Shown here in pieces: positions 26,731 to 34,360 of a stretch of 64,000 nucleotides of DNA; positions within the stretch are counted from its first letter, which is position 1, and the number at the start of each line of letters is the position of its first letter. The DNA lies in assembly GCF_000218545.1 (NCBI RefSeq), contig NC_015671.1, forward strand, positions 2,356,001-2,420,000, in the 5' to 3' direction. The notes below the pieces were generated by a model, which searched no databases, had not been told where the DNA came from, and saw nothing but the letters and a program-made list of their open reading frames with translations. The position numbers and the translations under genes were made by a program. This DNA comes from Cellulomonas gilvus ATCC 13127 (GTDB taxonomy: Bacteria; Actinomycetota; Actinomycetes; Actinomycetales; Cellulomonadaceae).

Positions 26731-27266
26731 GCGTGGCCGGGCGCCCCGAGATCGTCGTTGCGGAAGCCGTGCTCGCCTCAATGACAGATGCCGGCCTTGC
26801 GGCTCTCCCGTTGGAGACAGGCGGCGTGTTGGCGGGGTTTCGGGCGGGCGACCAGATCTTTGTGACACGAGCGTTCACGCTTACCGATGCCGCAAGCACC
26901 CGGCGCAGCTACATTCGCCGCGAGGCGGGCGCACAGACATGGTTGACCGATGTCCTCGCTGCCGGCCCTCCGGTCGTGGGGTATGTGGGCGAGTGGCACA
27001 CCCACCCGGCAGATGAGCCTCCGAGTCCCACGGACCGGTCCTCGCTGCGGGATGCCGCCCGCGCATCGCGTGACTTGGTTGCGCTGCTTGTCCTTCCGTT
27101 CCACGACGGGCAGCCCCGGCCCATCCACGGCCTGGTCGGCCAACGCCGGGCGGCACTGCGGCCCACACTGGTCGGAGAAGCCGACGTCACAACTTCGTGC
27201 TCCGATGCGACGGAGTTGGAAGCACGAGCCCAGGCAGTCTTCACCCTCGACGAGGAGATTCCATGA
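26727..27266 (+). CDS. cap3: CBASS Cap3, JAB/JAMM isopeptidase
   Basis: A 179-residue metalloprotease of the JAMM family that in type II CBASS removes the CD-NTase from its conjugates. E30 (PLETGGVLAGF) and the zinc motif EWHTHP (H91, H93) with D103 (SPTD) are visible. Between the second His and the Ser there are six residues, one fewer than the usual HxH-x7-S-xx-D, so the loop is shortened or realigned. The GTG at 26727 forms GTGA with the cap2 stop; a second GTG at 26733 is possible. The stop overlaps the nucC start (ATGA). Confidence 0.9.
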   Translation: MSVAGRPEIVVAEAVLASMTDAGLAALPLETGGVLAGFRAGDQIFVTRAFTLTDAASTRRSYIRREAGAQTWLTDVLAAGPPVVGYVGEWHTHPADEPPSPTDRSSLRDAARASRDLVALLVLPFHDGQPRPIHGLVGQRRAALRPTLVGEADVTTSCSDATELEARAQAVFTLDEEIP

Positions 27267-28030
27267 CCGACGCCCCCGACCAAGCCGTGCAGTTCGACCT
27301 GCGAGGCACGTTCATCGGCCACAGCCAGATGATGGCTGCCAAGTTCGCCGTGGCGGCAGCCTCAACCACCCACGGCACGACGATCGGTGACGCCTCCGAG
27401 GACGCGTGGCGCAGCATGCTGCAGGAGTTGTTGCCGAGCCGGTACGCCGTGTCCAACGGGCTCGTCGTGGACAGCCACGGCCACAGCAGCCTCCAGATCG
27501 ACCTGATCGTTCACGACCGCCACTTCTCCCCCGTGTTCTCCACGGCCGGGGCCACGTTCGTGCCGGCCGAGAGCGTGTACGGGGTCTTCGAGATCAAGCA
27601 AGACCTCTCAAAGGCGCACGTGGAGGCCGCAGCCGCGAAGGCAGCGAGCGTCCGTGCCCTGCACCGGACCTCGGCCCCCATCGCTCAGCTGAGCCAGGAA
27701 CCAACGAGCAAGGAGCCGCCGCGCATTCTGGCCGGCATCCTGACCGGACGGAACTCGTGGGTAAGCCTTGGGGCACCTCTGGTGACAGCGCTCGATGCGC
27801 TGAGCGAGGACGAGCGTCTGGACCTCGGTTGCGTTCTCGACACTGGGACGTTCGAACTTGCGGAGGCGGCGCCAGCATCTGAGTTGGAGGTGACGGAAGC
27901 GGAGGTCGGGTTGGCAATGTTCGCGATGCGCCTGATCGCCCGGCTGAACGCCATGGGCACGGTCCCTGCAATGGATGTCGCCGCGTACACGTCGCCGCTG
28001 TCCCACCGCGTGGTGTCACCAAAGGCTTGA
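27263..28030 (+). CDS. nucC: CBASS effector NucC, cyclic-oligonucleotide-activated DNA endonuclease
   Basis: A 255-residue restriction-endonuclease-fold protein closely resembling E. coli NucC along its whole length. Shared stretches include GDASEDAWRSML, LPSRYAVSNGLVVDSHG, QIDLIVHDRHFSP, VPAESVYGVFEIKQ, ASVRALHRTSAPI and the late GTVPAMDVAAY. The catalytic residues are D80, E110 and K112 (the D-x30-E-x-K pattern). NucC trimers bind cyclic tri-adenylate, pair into hexamers and cut double-stranded DNA without sequence choice, killing the infected cell. It needs no separate SAVED or CARF domain because the nuclease fold itself binds the signal. It is the last gene of the operon, whereas CBASS effectors often come first. 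Confidence 0.94.
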   Translation: MTDAPDQAVQFDLRGTFIGHSQMMAAKFAVAAASTTHGTTIGDASEDAWRSMLQELLPSRYAVSNGLVVDSHGHSSLQIDLIVHDRHFSPVFSTAGATFVPAESVYGVFEIKQDLSKAHVEAAAAKAASVRALHRTSAPIAQLSQEPTSKEPPRILAGILTGRNSWVSLGAPLVTALDALSEDERLDLGCVLDTGTFELAEAAPASELEVTEAEVGLAMFAMRLIARLNAMGTVPAMDVAAYTSPLSHRVVSPKA

Positions 28031-28142
28031 CGCCTGTGACCGGTGGTCTTCTTGGATGTGCGAAGTCGCAGGTCAACGGGCCGTGTGGAGCGCGTCACAC
28101 CTTGCTTCGGAGGGCCTCGTCAGATGTCGTAGTCGGGCCTGG

Positions 28143-28653
28143 TCACACCCAAGAGACCAAGCGGACGCGGCCTTCCCCGGACGCCGCGGCGATCGCCATC
28201 AGCTCCAACAACTGTGCCACCTCATCAGGCTGATTGACCGCCGCCCGCGTCAGGAACTCGACGAACTTCTCGTTCGCCTCCGCCGCACATGCGCGCAGAC
28301 CCGCCTCGACCCCTGGAACCTCGGCTGGGCCGCAGCGGACGAAACCCGCGTCCAGCCACTTGAAGACCGGTGACCGTCTGGCTGCCTCCGTGAAGAAGAA
28401 CCTCCACTCCCGCTCGGGATGCCGGGACAGCAATGGAGTCACCTCCCTCATCCCCGACCAGCGCGCAGAGCGCTCGTCATCCACGTCAACGACCGTGATC
28501 GGCGGGAACTCGTCAGGCGACATGACCGGATCGTGCACCAAGTCCTGGGACCAGCACCAGGGCGCCGTACAGGCTCCGCTGACGGTCACGCGCAGAATGA
28601 ACGACGGTCGTCGGGCAGCCTCAAGCTCGGGCCTCCTGGACGCGGGCGCGGAG
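28143..28653 (-). pseudogene. 5'-truncated hypothetical gene cut by an IS fragment
   Basis: From 28653 down to a stop at 28143 an open frame encodes about 169 residues with a protein-like sequence (SPDEFPPITVVDVDDE, WRFFFTEAARRSPVFKW, NQPDEVAQLLELMAIAA). Its 5' end abuts the left terminus of an IS fragment at 28654, so the native start is probably lost, although an internal ATG or GTG could still be used. The family is not recognised. It is convergent with nucC, 112 bp away, in the accessory island. Confidence 0.5.
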
Positions 28654-28780
28654 TGAACCGCCCCGGCTTCCATGGAGGCTCTCAATCCACGGAGGATGAG
28701 AGTCATGGCTGCACCGAGGAAGTACCCGGACGAGTTGCGTGAGCGCGCGATCCGGCTCGTGCTGGACGTGAGGAGCGACC
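28654..28780 (+). mobile_element. Truncated IS3-family element (left end and start of orfA)
   Basis: The fragment begins TGAACCGCCCCGGC, a typical IS3-family terminus, and contains an ATG at 28705 starting MAAPRKYPDELRERAIRL, the usual N-terminus of another IS3 OrfA subgroup. The frame loses similarity within about 25 codons, near 28775-28785, where a different minus-strand gene fragment begins. It is unrelated to the intact IS at 22005 and probably reflects an IS-mediated deletion. Confidence 0.7.
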
Positions 28781-28880
28781 CGGTGTCCTGGAGCATCGCC
28801 GACAGGCGCGCGCGGGCCTCGTCGAGCTCGCCGTCGTGGATCCACTGCTCGACCGACGCGGTCAGCTCGTCGGCGTCCAT
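28776..28880 (-). pseudogene. N-terminal gene fragment truncated by the IS remnant
   Basis: From ATG 28880 about 34 codons read MDADELTASVEQWIHDGELD then EARARLSAMLQDTG, a plausible helical protein start, before the frame runs into antisense IS sequence. The rest of the gene seems to be gone. It marks the right border of the accessory region and is divergent from the small gene at 29023, with a 16-bp palindrome between them. Confidence 0.45.
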
Positions 28881-28899
28881 GCGCAGGACCCTGGTGCGG

Positions 28900-28915
28900 C
28901 CTGAGGTACCTCAGG
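28900..28915. promoter_or_regulatory. Perfect 16-bp palindrome, candidate operator
   Basis: CCTGAGGTACCTCAGG is a perfect palindrome in the divergent region between the truncated gene at 28880 and the LuxR operon at 29023. It looks like a dimeric repressor site. Confidence 0.5.
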
Positions 28916-29022
28916 GGCCGTTCCGGGCACCCGCCTCACTCAGGACTGGGCGCACGTCCGATCCGCCCGCCACCGCCTCACGGGCAACCTCGAGGGTGTC
29001 GGAGGAAGAGGGAGGGACTGCC

Positions 29023-29229
29023 ATGCAGGAGATGTGGGGGCCGGCGCTGGAGGCCGAGCTCACGTACCGCCGTCAGGAGCTGGTCGAGTCGATGCGGGCG
29101 GCAGGCGTGGCGCGGGGGCGCCGCGCACCGGGCCGGGGGCCGGGCGGCTCCGCGGGGCCGCGCACGGGCACCCGTGCAGCGCGTGGGTGGTCGCTGCCAG
29201 GATCGGGGGCGTGGTCCGCGGCCCGATGA
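29023..29229 (+). CDS. Small hypothetical protein coupled to the LuxR-type regulator
   Basis: A 68-residue ORF with a strong ribosome binding site (AGGGAGGGA about 6 bases before the ATG). The N-terminal half is helical and charged (MQEMWGPALEAELTYRRQEL, VESMRAAGVARG); the C-terminal half is Arg/Gly/Ser-rich and probably disordered. Its stop overlaps the start of the large regulator gene as ATGA, so it is likely translated and may mainly set translation of the regulator or act with it. No family is recognised. Confidence 0.5.
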   Translation: MQEMWGPALEAELTYRRQELVESMRAAGVARGRRAPGRGPGGSAGPRTGTRAARGWSLPGSGAWSAAR

Positions 29230-32099
29230 GCACACCATTCGTCGCCCGCTCGGGTCAGGTCGACGTCCTGCGGGACGCCCTGGCCCGGGCGGGCTCGGGC
29301 GCGCCCGGGGTCGCGCTGGTCGCGGGCGACGCGGGCGTGGGCAAGTCCGCGCTGGTGCGGGAGATGGCGCGCGTCGCGCAGGAGGCCGGTGCGACCGTCG
29401 TCGTGACGCACTGCGTGGACCTGGGTGAGATCGGCCTGCCGTACCTGCCGTTCGCGGACGCGGCGGCTCGGCTGCGCGACCTCGCACCCGAGCAGGTGGC
29501 CGCGGTGGAGACCGACCGGCCCGCGCTGGGCACGCTGCTGGGCCGGGGCTCGGGGAGCGCCGAGGAGGCGGACCGGCTGCAGCTGTTCGACGGGATCGCC
29601 GAGCTGCTCGGGGCCGTCGCCCGGCCGGGGGCGCCGCTGCTCCTCGTGGTGGAGGACGCGCACTGGGCGGACGCCTCGAGCCGCGACGTGCTGCGCTTCC
29701 TGGTCTCACGGCTCCGCGACGAGCCCGTGCTCCTGGTGGTCACGTACCGCACGGACGACCTGCACCGCCGGCACCCGTGGCGCCCGGTCGCGGCCGAGCT
29801 CGCGCGTCACCCCCGCGTGCAGCGGGTCGACCTCGCGCCGTTCACGCCCGACGAGATGCGCGAGTTCGCGATCGCGCTGACGGGTGCCGCTCCCCCGCCC
29901 CGCACGCTGCGCTCGGTCACGCGGCGCTCGGGCGGCAACGCGTACTTCGCGCAGGAGCTGCTCGAGACCGGGTGCGACGAGCTGCCCGGCTCGCTCGCCG
30001 ACGTGCTGCGGGCGCGCGTCGAGGTGCTCGACCCCGCGGTCCAGCAGGTGGTGCGCGTGGCGTCGGTCGCGGGCAGGCGGGTCAGCGAGCCGCTGCTGCG
30101 TGCCGCATGCCGCGCGACGGACCCGCAGGGTGCGGGCACGCTCGACGCGGCGCTGCGGGACGCGGTGGGGCACCACGTGCTGGCGGTCGAGGACGGGCAT
30201 CTGGCGTTCCGGCACGCGCTGCTGGGCGAGGCCGTGGCCGCGGACCTGCTGCCGGGCGAGCTGTCCTCGCTGCACCGTGCCTACGTGACCGCGCTGCGCG
30301 AGGACCCGAGCCTCGGCAGCCCGGCCGAGCTCGCGGCGCACGCGCTGCACGCACCCGACCTGCCCACCGCGCTCAGCGCGTCCCTGGCCGCGGCCGACGC
30401 GGCGCACACCCGCCTGGCCCCGCAGGAAGAGCTCCGGCACCTCGAGGTCGCGCTGCGCCTGTGGGACGCGGCGGCCGGCGCGCTGCCCGATCTGGAGCCG
30501 CAGGACGCGGTCCTGGACCGCGCCGCACGTGCCGCCGCGGCCGCGGCCCGTCGGGACCGCGCGGTGCAGCTCGCCCGGTCCGCCGTGGACGTCGCCGACG
30601 ACGCCGCCCGGCCGCGCCGACGCGTGGCGCTCGCCCGCCACCTGCAGGCGGTCGAGCGGATCGACGACGCGCTCGAGCAGTCGACGCTCGCGCTCGACGC
30701 CATGCCGGGCACGCCGAGCGCCGGACGCGCCTGGGCGCTGGCGACGCACGCGCGCTCGCTCGTGTACCTGGACCGCACGCTCGACGCGTTCGAGGTGCTG
30801 CAGGAGGCGCTCACGGTGGCGCGCGGGGTCGGGGCGCTGTCCGCCGAGTCGGACGCGCTGACGTCGTTCGCGATCCTGGTGGCCGACGACGACGCCGCAC
30901 GCGCCGACGCGCTGCTCGAGGAGGCGCTCGAGCGCGCGCGCACCGTCGGCGACGCGGGCACCGAGCTGCGCATCCTCATGAACATGGCGGCCACCCGGTA
31001 CGAGGTGGGCGACCTGCCCGGGACCACGCGGCTCGCCGAGCTGGGTCTGGCCAGGGCCCGCGAGACGGGGCTGACGCACTCCGACTTCGGGCTCGAGCTC
31101 GCGGGGTACGGTGCGCTCGCGTCGTACGTGAGCGGCGATCTCACGCCCGTCGCGCAGCCGGCACGGGGTCCCGACGAGGACGGCGGCCTCCTGGACCTCG
31201 CGGTCCTGTACGCCGCGGTCGCGCGCGGCGACGACGACGTGGTCGCCCGGTGCCGGGCCCTCGAGCCCCGGTGGGAGCGGGACGGCCTCGCGGCGCTGAT
31301 CGCCGGTGGGTGCGCGGCCGACGCGCTGGCGCGGGCGGGCGAGCACGACGAGGCGGTCACGCTGGTCCAGCGCGTGCTGGACCAGCTCTCCGCGGCCTGG
31401 AGCCCGCAGTTCTTCGGAGGCATCTGGCTCTCGGCGCTCGGGCTCGCGGCGCTGGCGGACGCCGCGACCCAGGACCGCCGGCACGGCCGGGACGCTGCCG
31501 AGCGCGTCGCGGCCGGCGAGCCGCTGCTGGCGCGCGCCGAGGGGACGATCGCGCGCCCCCTCCCGCCCGGTCGCAGCGTCGGCCCCGAGGGCCGCGCGTG
31601 GGCCGCGCGTGCGCGCGCCGAGCACGCACGGCTCGCGGGCCCCGCGGCCAACACCCCCGACGTGTGGCGCACCGCGGTCGACGCCTTCGGGTACGGGCAC
31701 CGCTACGAGCAGGCGCGCAGCCGGTTCCGCCTCGCGGAGGCGCTCCTCGAGGCGGGCGAGCGCGCGGACGCGGCGAGCGAGGCCGCGACGGCGCTGGCCG
31801 ATGCCGAGGCGATGGGGGCCGCACCGCTCGCGACCGCCGTGCGGGACCTGGTCCGCCGGGGACGGCTCGCCGTCACGGGCGCCGCCGCGGGCGCGGGCGA
31901 CGTGCTCACCGCACGCGAGACCGAGGTGCTCGAGCTGGTCGCCCAGGGTCTGTCCAACAACCAGATCGGGCGGGCGCTGTTCATCTCGGGCAAGACCGTG
32001 TCCGTGCACGTCTCCAACGTGCTGGCCAAGCTCGGCGCGTCCGGCCGCGCCGAGGCGGTGGACCTCGCGCACCGCCGGGGGCTCATCGGACGCGTCTGA
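29226..32099 (+). CDS. LuxR-family transcriptional regulator with AAA/NACHT-like ATPase domain (LAL type)
   Basis: A 957-residue large ATP-binding LuxR-type regulator. The N-terminal ATPase domain has Walker A GDAGVGKSAL (about residue 35) and Walker B LLLVVEDAHWAD. A long helical TPR-like middle section follows, rich in Ala/Leu/Arg. The C-terminal LuxR helix-turn-helix is LTARETEVLELVAQGLSNNQ then IGRALFISGKTVSVHVSNVL. Such proteins activate nearby or distant operons in response to an unknown ligand sensed by the TPR region. The ATG at 29226 overlaps the stop of the small upstream gene by 4 bp. Its target is unclear; the palindrome at 28900 is a candidate site. Confidence 0.9.
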   Translation: MSTPFVARSGQVDVLRDALARAGSGAPGVALVAGDAGVGKSALVREMARVAQEAGATVVVTHCVDLGEIGLPYLPFADAAARLRDLAPEQVAAVETDRPALGTLLGRGSGSAEEADRLQLFDGIAELLGAVARPGAPLLLVVEDAHWADASSRDVLRFLVSRLRDEPVLLVVTYRTDDLHRRHPWRPVAAELARHPRVQRVDLAPFTPDEMREFAIALTGAAPPPRTLRSVTRRSGGNAYFAQELLETGCDELPGSLADVLRARVEVLDPAVQQVVRVASVAGRRVSEPLLRAACRATDPQGAGTLDAALRDAVGHHVLAVEDGHLAFRHALLGEAVAADLLPGELSSLHRAYVTALREDPSLGSPAELAAHALHAPDLPTALSASLAAADAAHTRLAPQEELRHLEVALRLWDAAAGALPDLEPQDAVLDRAARAAAAAARRDRAVQLARSAVDVADDAARPRRRVALARHLQAVERIDDALEQSTLALDAMPGTPSAGRAWALATHARSLVYLDRTLDAFEVLQEALTVARGVGALSAESDALTSFAILVADDDAARADALLEEALERARTVGDAGTELRILMNMAATRYEVGDLPGTTRLAELGLARARETGLTHSDFGLELAGYGALASYVSGDLTPVAQPARGPDEDGGLLDLAVLYAAVARGDDDVVARCRALEPRWERDGLAALIAGGCAADALARAGEHDEAVTLVQRVLDQLSAAWSPQFFGGIWLSALGLAALADAATQDRRHGRDAAERVAAGEPLLARAEGTIARPLPPGRSVGPEGRAWAARARAEHARLAGPAANTPDVWRTAVDAFGYGHRYEQARSRFRLAEALLEAGERADAASEAATALADAEAMGAAPLATAVRDLVRRGRLAVTGAAAGAGDVLTARETEVLELVAQGLSNNQIGRALFISGKTVSVHVSNVLAKLGASGRAEAVDLAHRRGLIGRV

Positions 32100-32235
32100 A
32101 CCGCTCCGGCAACACCCGACTTGTGTGCGTCGCAGCGCCCTGACCTGCGGATCTTCACGCCGCGCACACGTGACCTCTCCCGCACGTCCGCCGGACCGCG
32201 CCCGCGCCAGGACGCGCCCGTCCTAGCGTGCCGAC

Positions 32236-33426
32236 GTGACCACAGCACCCACCGATCCGGCCCGCCACTCCCGCCGCCCGCGAGGCTCCCGCACGGGTGT
32301 GCGCATCGCCGTCGCGACGCTCGTGGCGGTGCCCGTCTTCGGGCTCACGGCCGCCTGGGCCACCTACGCGCACCTGCAGGGCAACCTGGAGACCGCCGAC
32401 GGCGTCGACGAGTACCTCGGCGCGTCGCGCCCGACCGTCGCCACGTCCGCGGACCCGCTGACCGACGGCTTCGCGGGTGCGCCGCTCAACATCCTGGTGA
32501 TGGGCGTCGACGCGCGCGACGGCGACAACGCGAAGTTCGCCGGGTACGTCGAGGGGCAGCGCTCGGACTCGACGTTCCTGGTCCACCTGCCCGCCGACCG
32601 CTCCCGGATCGACGTGGTCTCGATCCCGCGCGACTCGCTCGTCGACATCCCGTCCTGCCTGCTCGCCGACGGGACCGAGACGGGCGACCGGACGATGACG
32701 ATGTTCAACGCGGCGTTCGAGATCGGCTCGGGCCCGGACGACGACCTCACGACGGCCGCGGCGTGCACGCGCCGCACGTTCGAGCAGAACACCGGGCTGC
32801 GGACCGACGAGCACGTCGTCGTGAAGATGGACGGCGTGCGGGACGTGATCGACGTGCTGGGCGGCGTGCCGTTCTGCTTCCCCGAGGCGATGGACTCCGA
32901 CGACGCCAAGCTGCACGTCGAGGCCGGCCCGCGCGTGCTCGACGGCAAGACCTCGATCGCGTTCCTGCGGGCGCGGACCGGGACCGGCTGGGGGCTGTGG
33001 ATCGGCAGCGACCTCGGGCGCCTGGACCGTCAGCACGCGTTCCTCGAGGCGCTCACGGACAAGGTGCACGACGAGGACCTGCTGGGCGACCCCGCCCAGC
33101 TCCTCAAGGTGCTCGACCGCGCGACCAAGTCGCTCGCGGTCAGCCCGGGGCTCGGCGACCTGCGCACGCTCGCGGGCCTGGCCAACGGCCTGCGCGGCAT
33201 CGACGGGACGGAGATCGAGGCCATCACGGTGCCGAACGAGCCGTACGGGAAGAAGGGCCGCGTGGTGTGGACCGCGGCGGCCGACGACGTGTGGCAGCGG
33301 ATCCGCGAGGACCGCCCGCTCACCGACCCGACGCCCACGTCGCCGAGGTCGCACGGCACAGGGGGGAAAGGCACGGGGACGGGCTCGACCCCGGACCCGC
33401 AGGAGTCGACGGGACCGTGCGGCTGA
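32236..33426 (+). CDS. LytR-CpsA-Psr (LCP) family protein
   Basis: A 396-residue membrane protein with a cytoplasmic Arg-rich start, one transmembrane helix (about residues 24-46, VRIAVATLVAVPVFGLTAAWA) and an extracellular LCP domain. The domain contains ILVMGVDARDGD, SDSTFLVHL, VVSIPRDSLVDIP (catalytic Arg/Asp region) and FLRAR, all typical of LCP phosphotransferases, which attach teichoic acids, arabinogalactan or other polymers to peptidoglycan. The C-terminus is a Thr/Ser/Gly/Pro-rich tail. The start is a GTG at 32236. A hairpin at 33442-33478 follows. Confidence 0.93.
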   Translation: MTTAPTDPARHSRRPRGSRTGVRIAVATLVAVPVFGLTAAWATYAHLQGNLETADGVDEYLGASRPTVATSADPLTDGFAGAPLNILVMGVDARDGDNAKFAGYVEGQRSDSTFLVHLPADRSRIDVVSIPRDSLVDIPSCLLADGTETGDRTMTMFNAAFEIGSGPDDDLTTAAACTRRTFEQNTGLRTDEHVVVKMDGVRDVIDVLGGVPFCFPEAMDSDDAKLHVEAGPRVLDGKTSIAFLRARTGTGWGLWIGSDLGRLDRQHAFLEALTDKVHDEDLLGDPAQLLKVLDRATKSLAVSPGLGDLRTLAGLANGLRGIDGTEIEAITVPNEPYGKKGRVVWTAAADDVWQRIREDRPLTDPTPTSPRSHGTGGKGTGTGSTPDPQESTGPCG

Positions 33427-33441
33427 CCGACGCGCACCGTG

Positions 33442-33478
33442 CCCGGTCGCCGCATGCGCGAGGCGCACGGCGACCGGG
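33442..33478 (+). terminator. Hairpin terminator after the LCP gene
   Basis: CCCGGTCGCCG (33442-33452) pairs perfectly with CGGCGACCGGG (33468-33478) over 11 bp with a 15-nt loop. It lies in the gap with the convergent tRNA-Pro. Confidence 0.65.
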
Positions 33479-33486
33479 TCACACGG

Positions 33487-33560
33487 TCGGGGTGGCGGGA
33501 TTCGAACCCACGACCTTCCGCTCCCAAAGCGGACGCGCTACCAACCTGCGCCACACCCCG
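33487..33560 (-). tRNA. tRNA-Pro (TGG anticodon)
   Basis: The minus strand folds as a cloverleaf: acceptor CGGGGTG with CACCCCG, D-arm GCGCAGG…GCGC, anticodon stem-loop TCCGC-TTTGGGA-GCGGA with anticodon TGG, and T-arm GTGGGTTCGAATCCCGC. CCA is not encoded. Confidence 0.96.
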
Positions 33561-33667
33561 CAGCACGGGCCGGCCCGTGCGCGCGTCCAGGCTAGTGGAC
33601 GCCCCGGGGACGCCCGACGCGCGTCCGGCGTGCGGGTCCCGGACCGGCGCCGGGCGCATGTGGTGGG

Positions 33668-34309
33668 ATGGCCCGCGTGACGACGTACCTGCAGCGTGGC
33701 GACCACGTCCTCTTCCAGGGCGACTCCATCACCGACTGGGGCCGCGACCGCCAGGACCCGACGAGCCTGGGGCACGGCTGGGCGGCGATCGCCGCGGCAC
33801 TGGCCGGGGCGCGCCGGCCCGAGCTGGGGCTCACGTTCAGCAACCGCGGCGTCGGCGGGGACACCACCGCGATGGTCCGGGCCCGCTGGGAGCGCGACGC
33901 GCTGGCGCTCTCGCCGACGGTCGTCTCGCTGCTCGTCGGGATCAACGACACGTGGCGCCGGTACGACGGCGGGACGGCGACCAGCACGGACGAGTACGAG
34001 GAGCACTACCGCGCGCTGCTCGACCCGGTCCGCGCCATCGGGGCGCGCCTCGTGCTGGTCGAGCCGTTCCTCCTGCCGGTCACCGCGCAGCAGGCGGCCT
34101 GGCGCGAGGACCTGGACCCGCGCATCGCGGTGGTCCGGCGGCTCGCGGCCGAGTACGGCGCACTGCACCTGCCGGCCGACGACCTGTTCGCCGAGGCGAC
34201 GCAGGCCGCGGGCGCGGCGCACTGGACCACCGACGGCGTGCACCTCACGCCCGCCGGCAACGGCCTGCTGGCCGAGGCGTGGCTCGACGCGGTGGGCATC
34301 CCCGCCTGA
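33668..34309 (+). CDS. SGNH/GDSL hydrolase
   Basis: A 213-residue esterase of the SGNH fold. Block I is VLFQGDSITDWGRD (nucleophile Ser in GDSI), block II is NRGVGGDTTAM (Gly), block III is VGINDTW (Asn), and block V is WTTDGVHLTPAGN (Asp and His). No signal peptide is seen, so it acts inside the cell or is exported atypically. Homologues deacylate or deacetylate carbohydrates or lipids; the substrate is not determined here. ATG at 33668. It is divergent from tRNA-Pro and lies 51 bp before the polymerase gene on the same strand. Confidence 0.92.
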   Translation: MARVTTYLQRGDHVLFQGDSITDWGRDRQDPTSLGHGWAAIAAALAGARRPELGLTFSNRGVGGDTTAMVRARWERDALALSPTVVSLLVGINDTWRRYDGGTATSTDEYEEHYRALLDPVRAIGARLVLVEPFLLPVTAQQAAWREDLDPRIAVVRRLAAEYGALHLPADDLFAEATQAAGAAHWTTDGVHLTPAGNGLLAEAWLDAVGIPA

Positions 34310-34360
34310 CACGTAGACGCGGCGCCGGGAGGTGTGGGCGGCGTACGGCAGGCTCGTGGT

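Noticed and set aside
24194..28030. Type III CBASS (HORMA and TRIP13-like genes with NucC)
   Set aside because: The two middle genes carry E2/E1 and JAMM motifs, not HORMA or AAA+ motifs, so the operon is type II in layout.
21820..28880. Search for a duplicated tRNA-Gly 3' end (attachment site) bounding the island
   Set aside because: Reading the island by eye I found no second copy of the GGTTCGATTCCCGTCGTCCG segment, and no integrase gene, so no att site is claimed.
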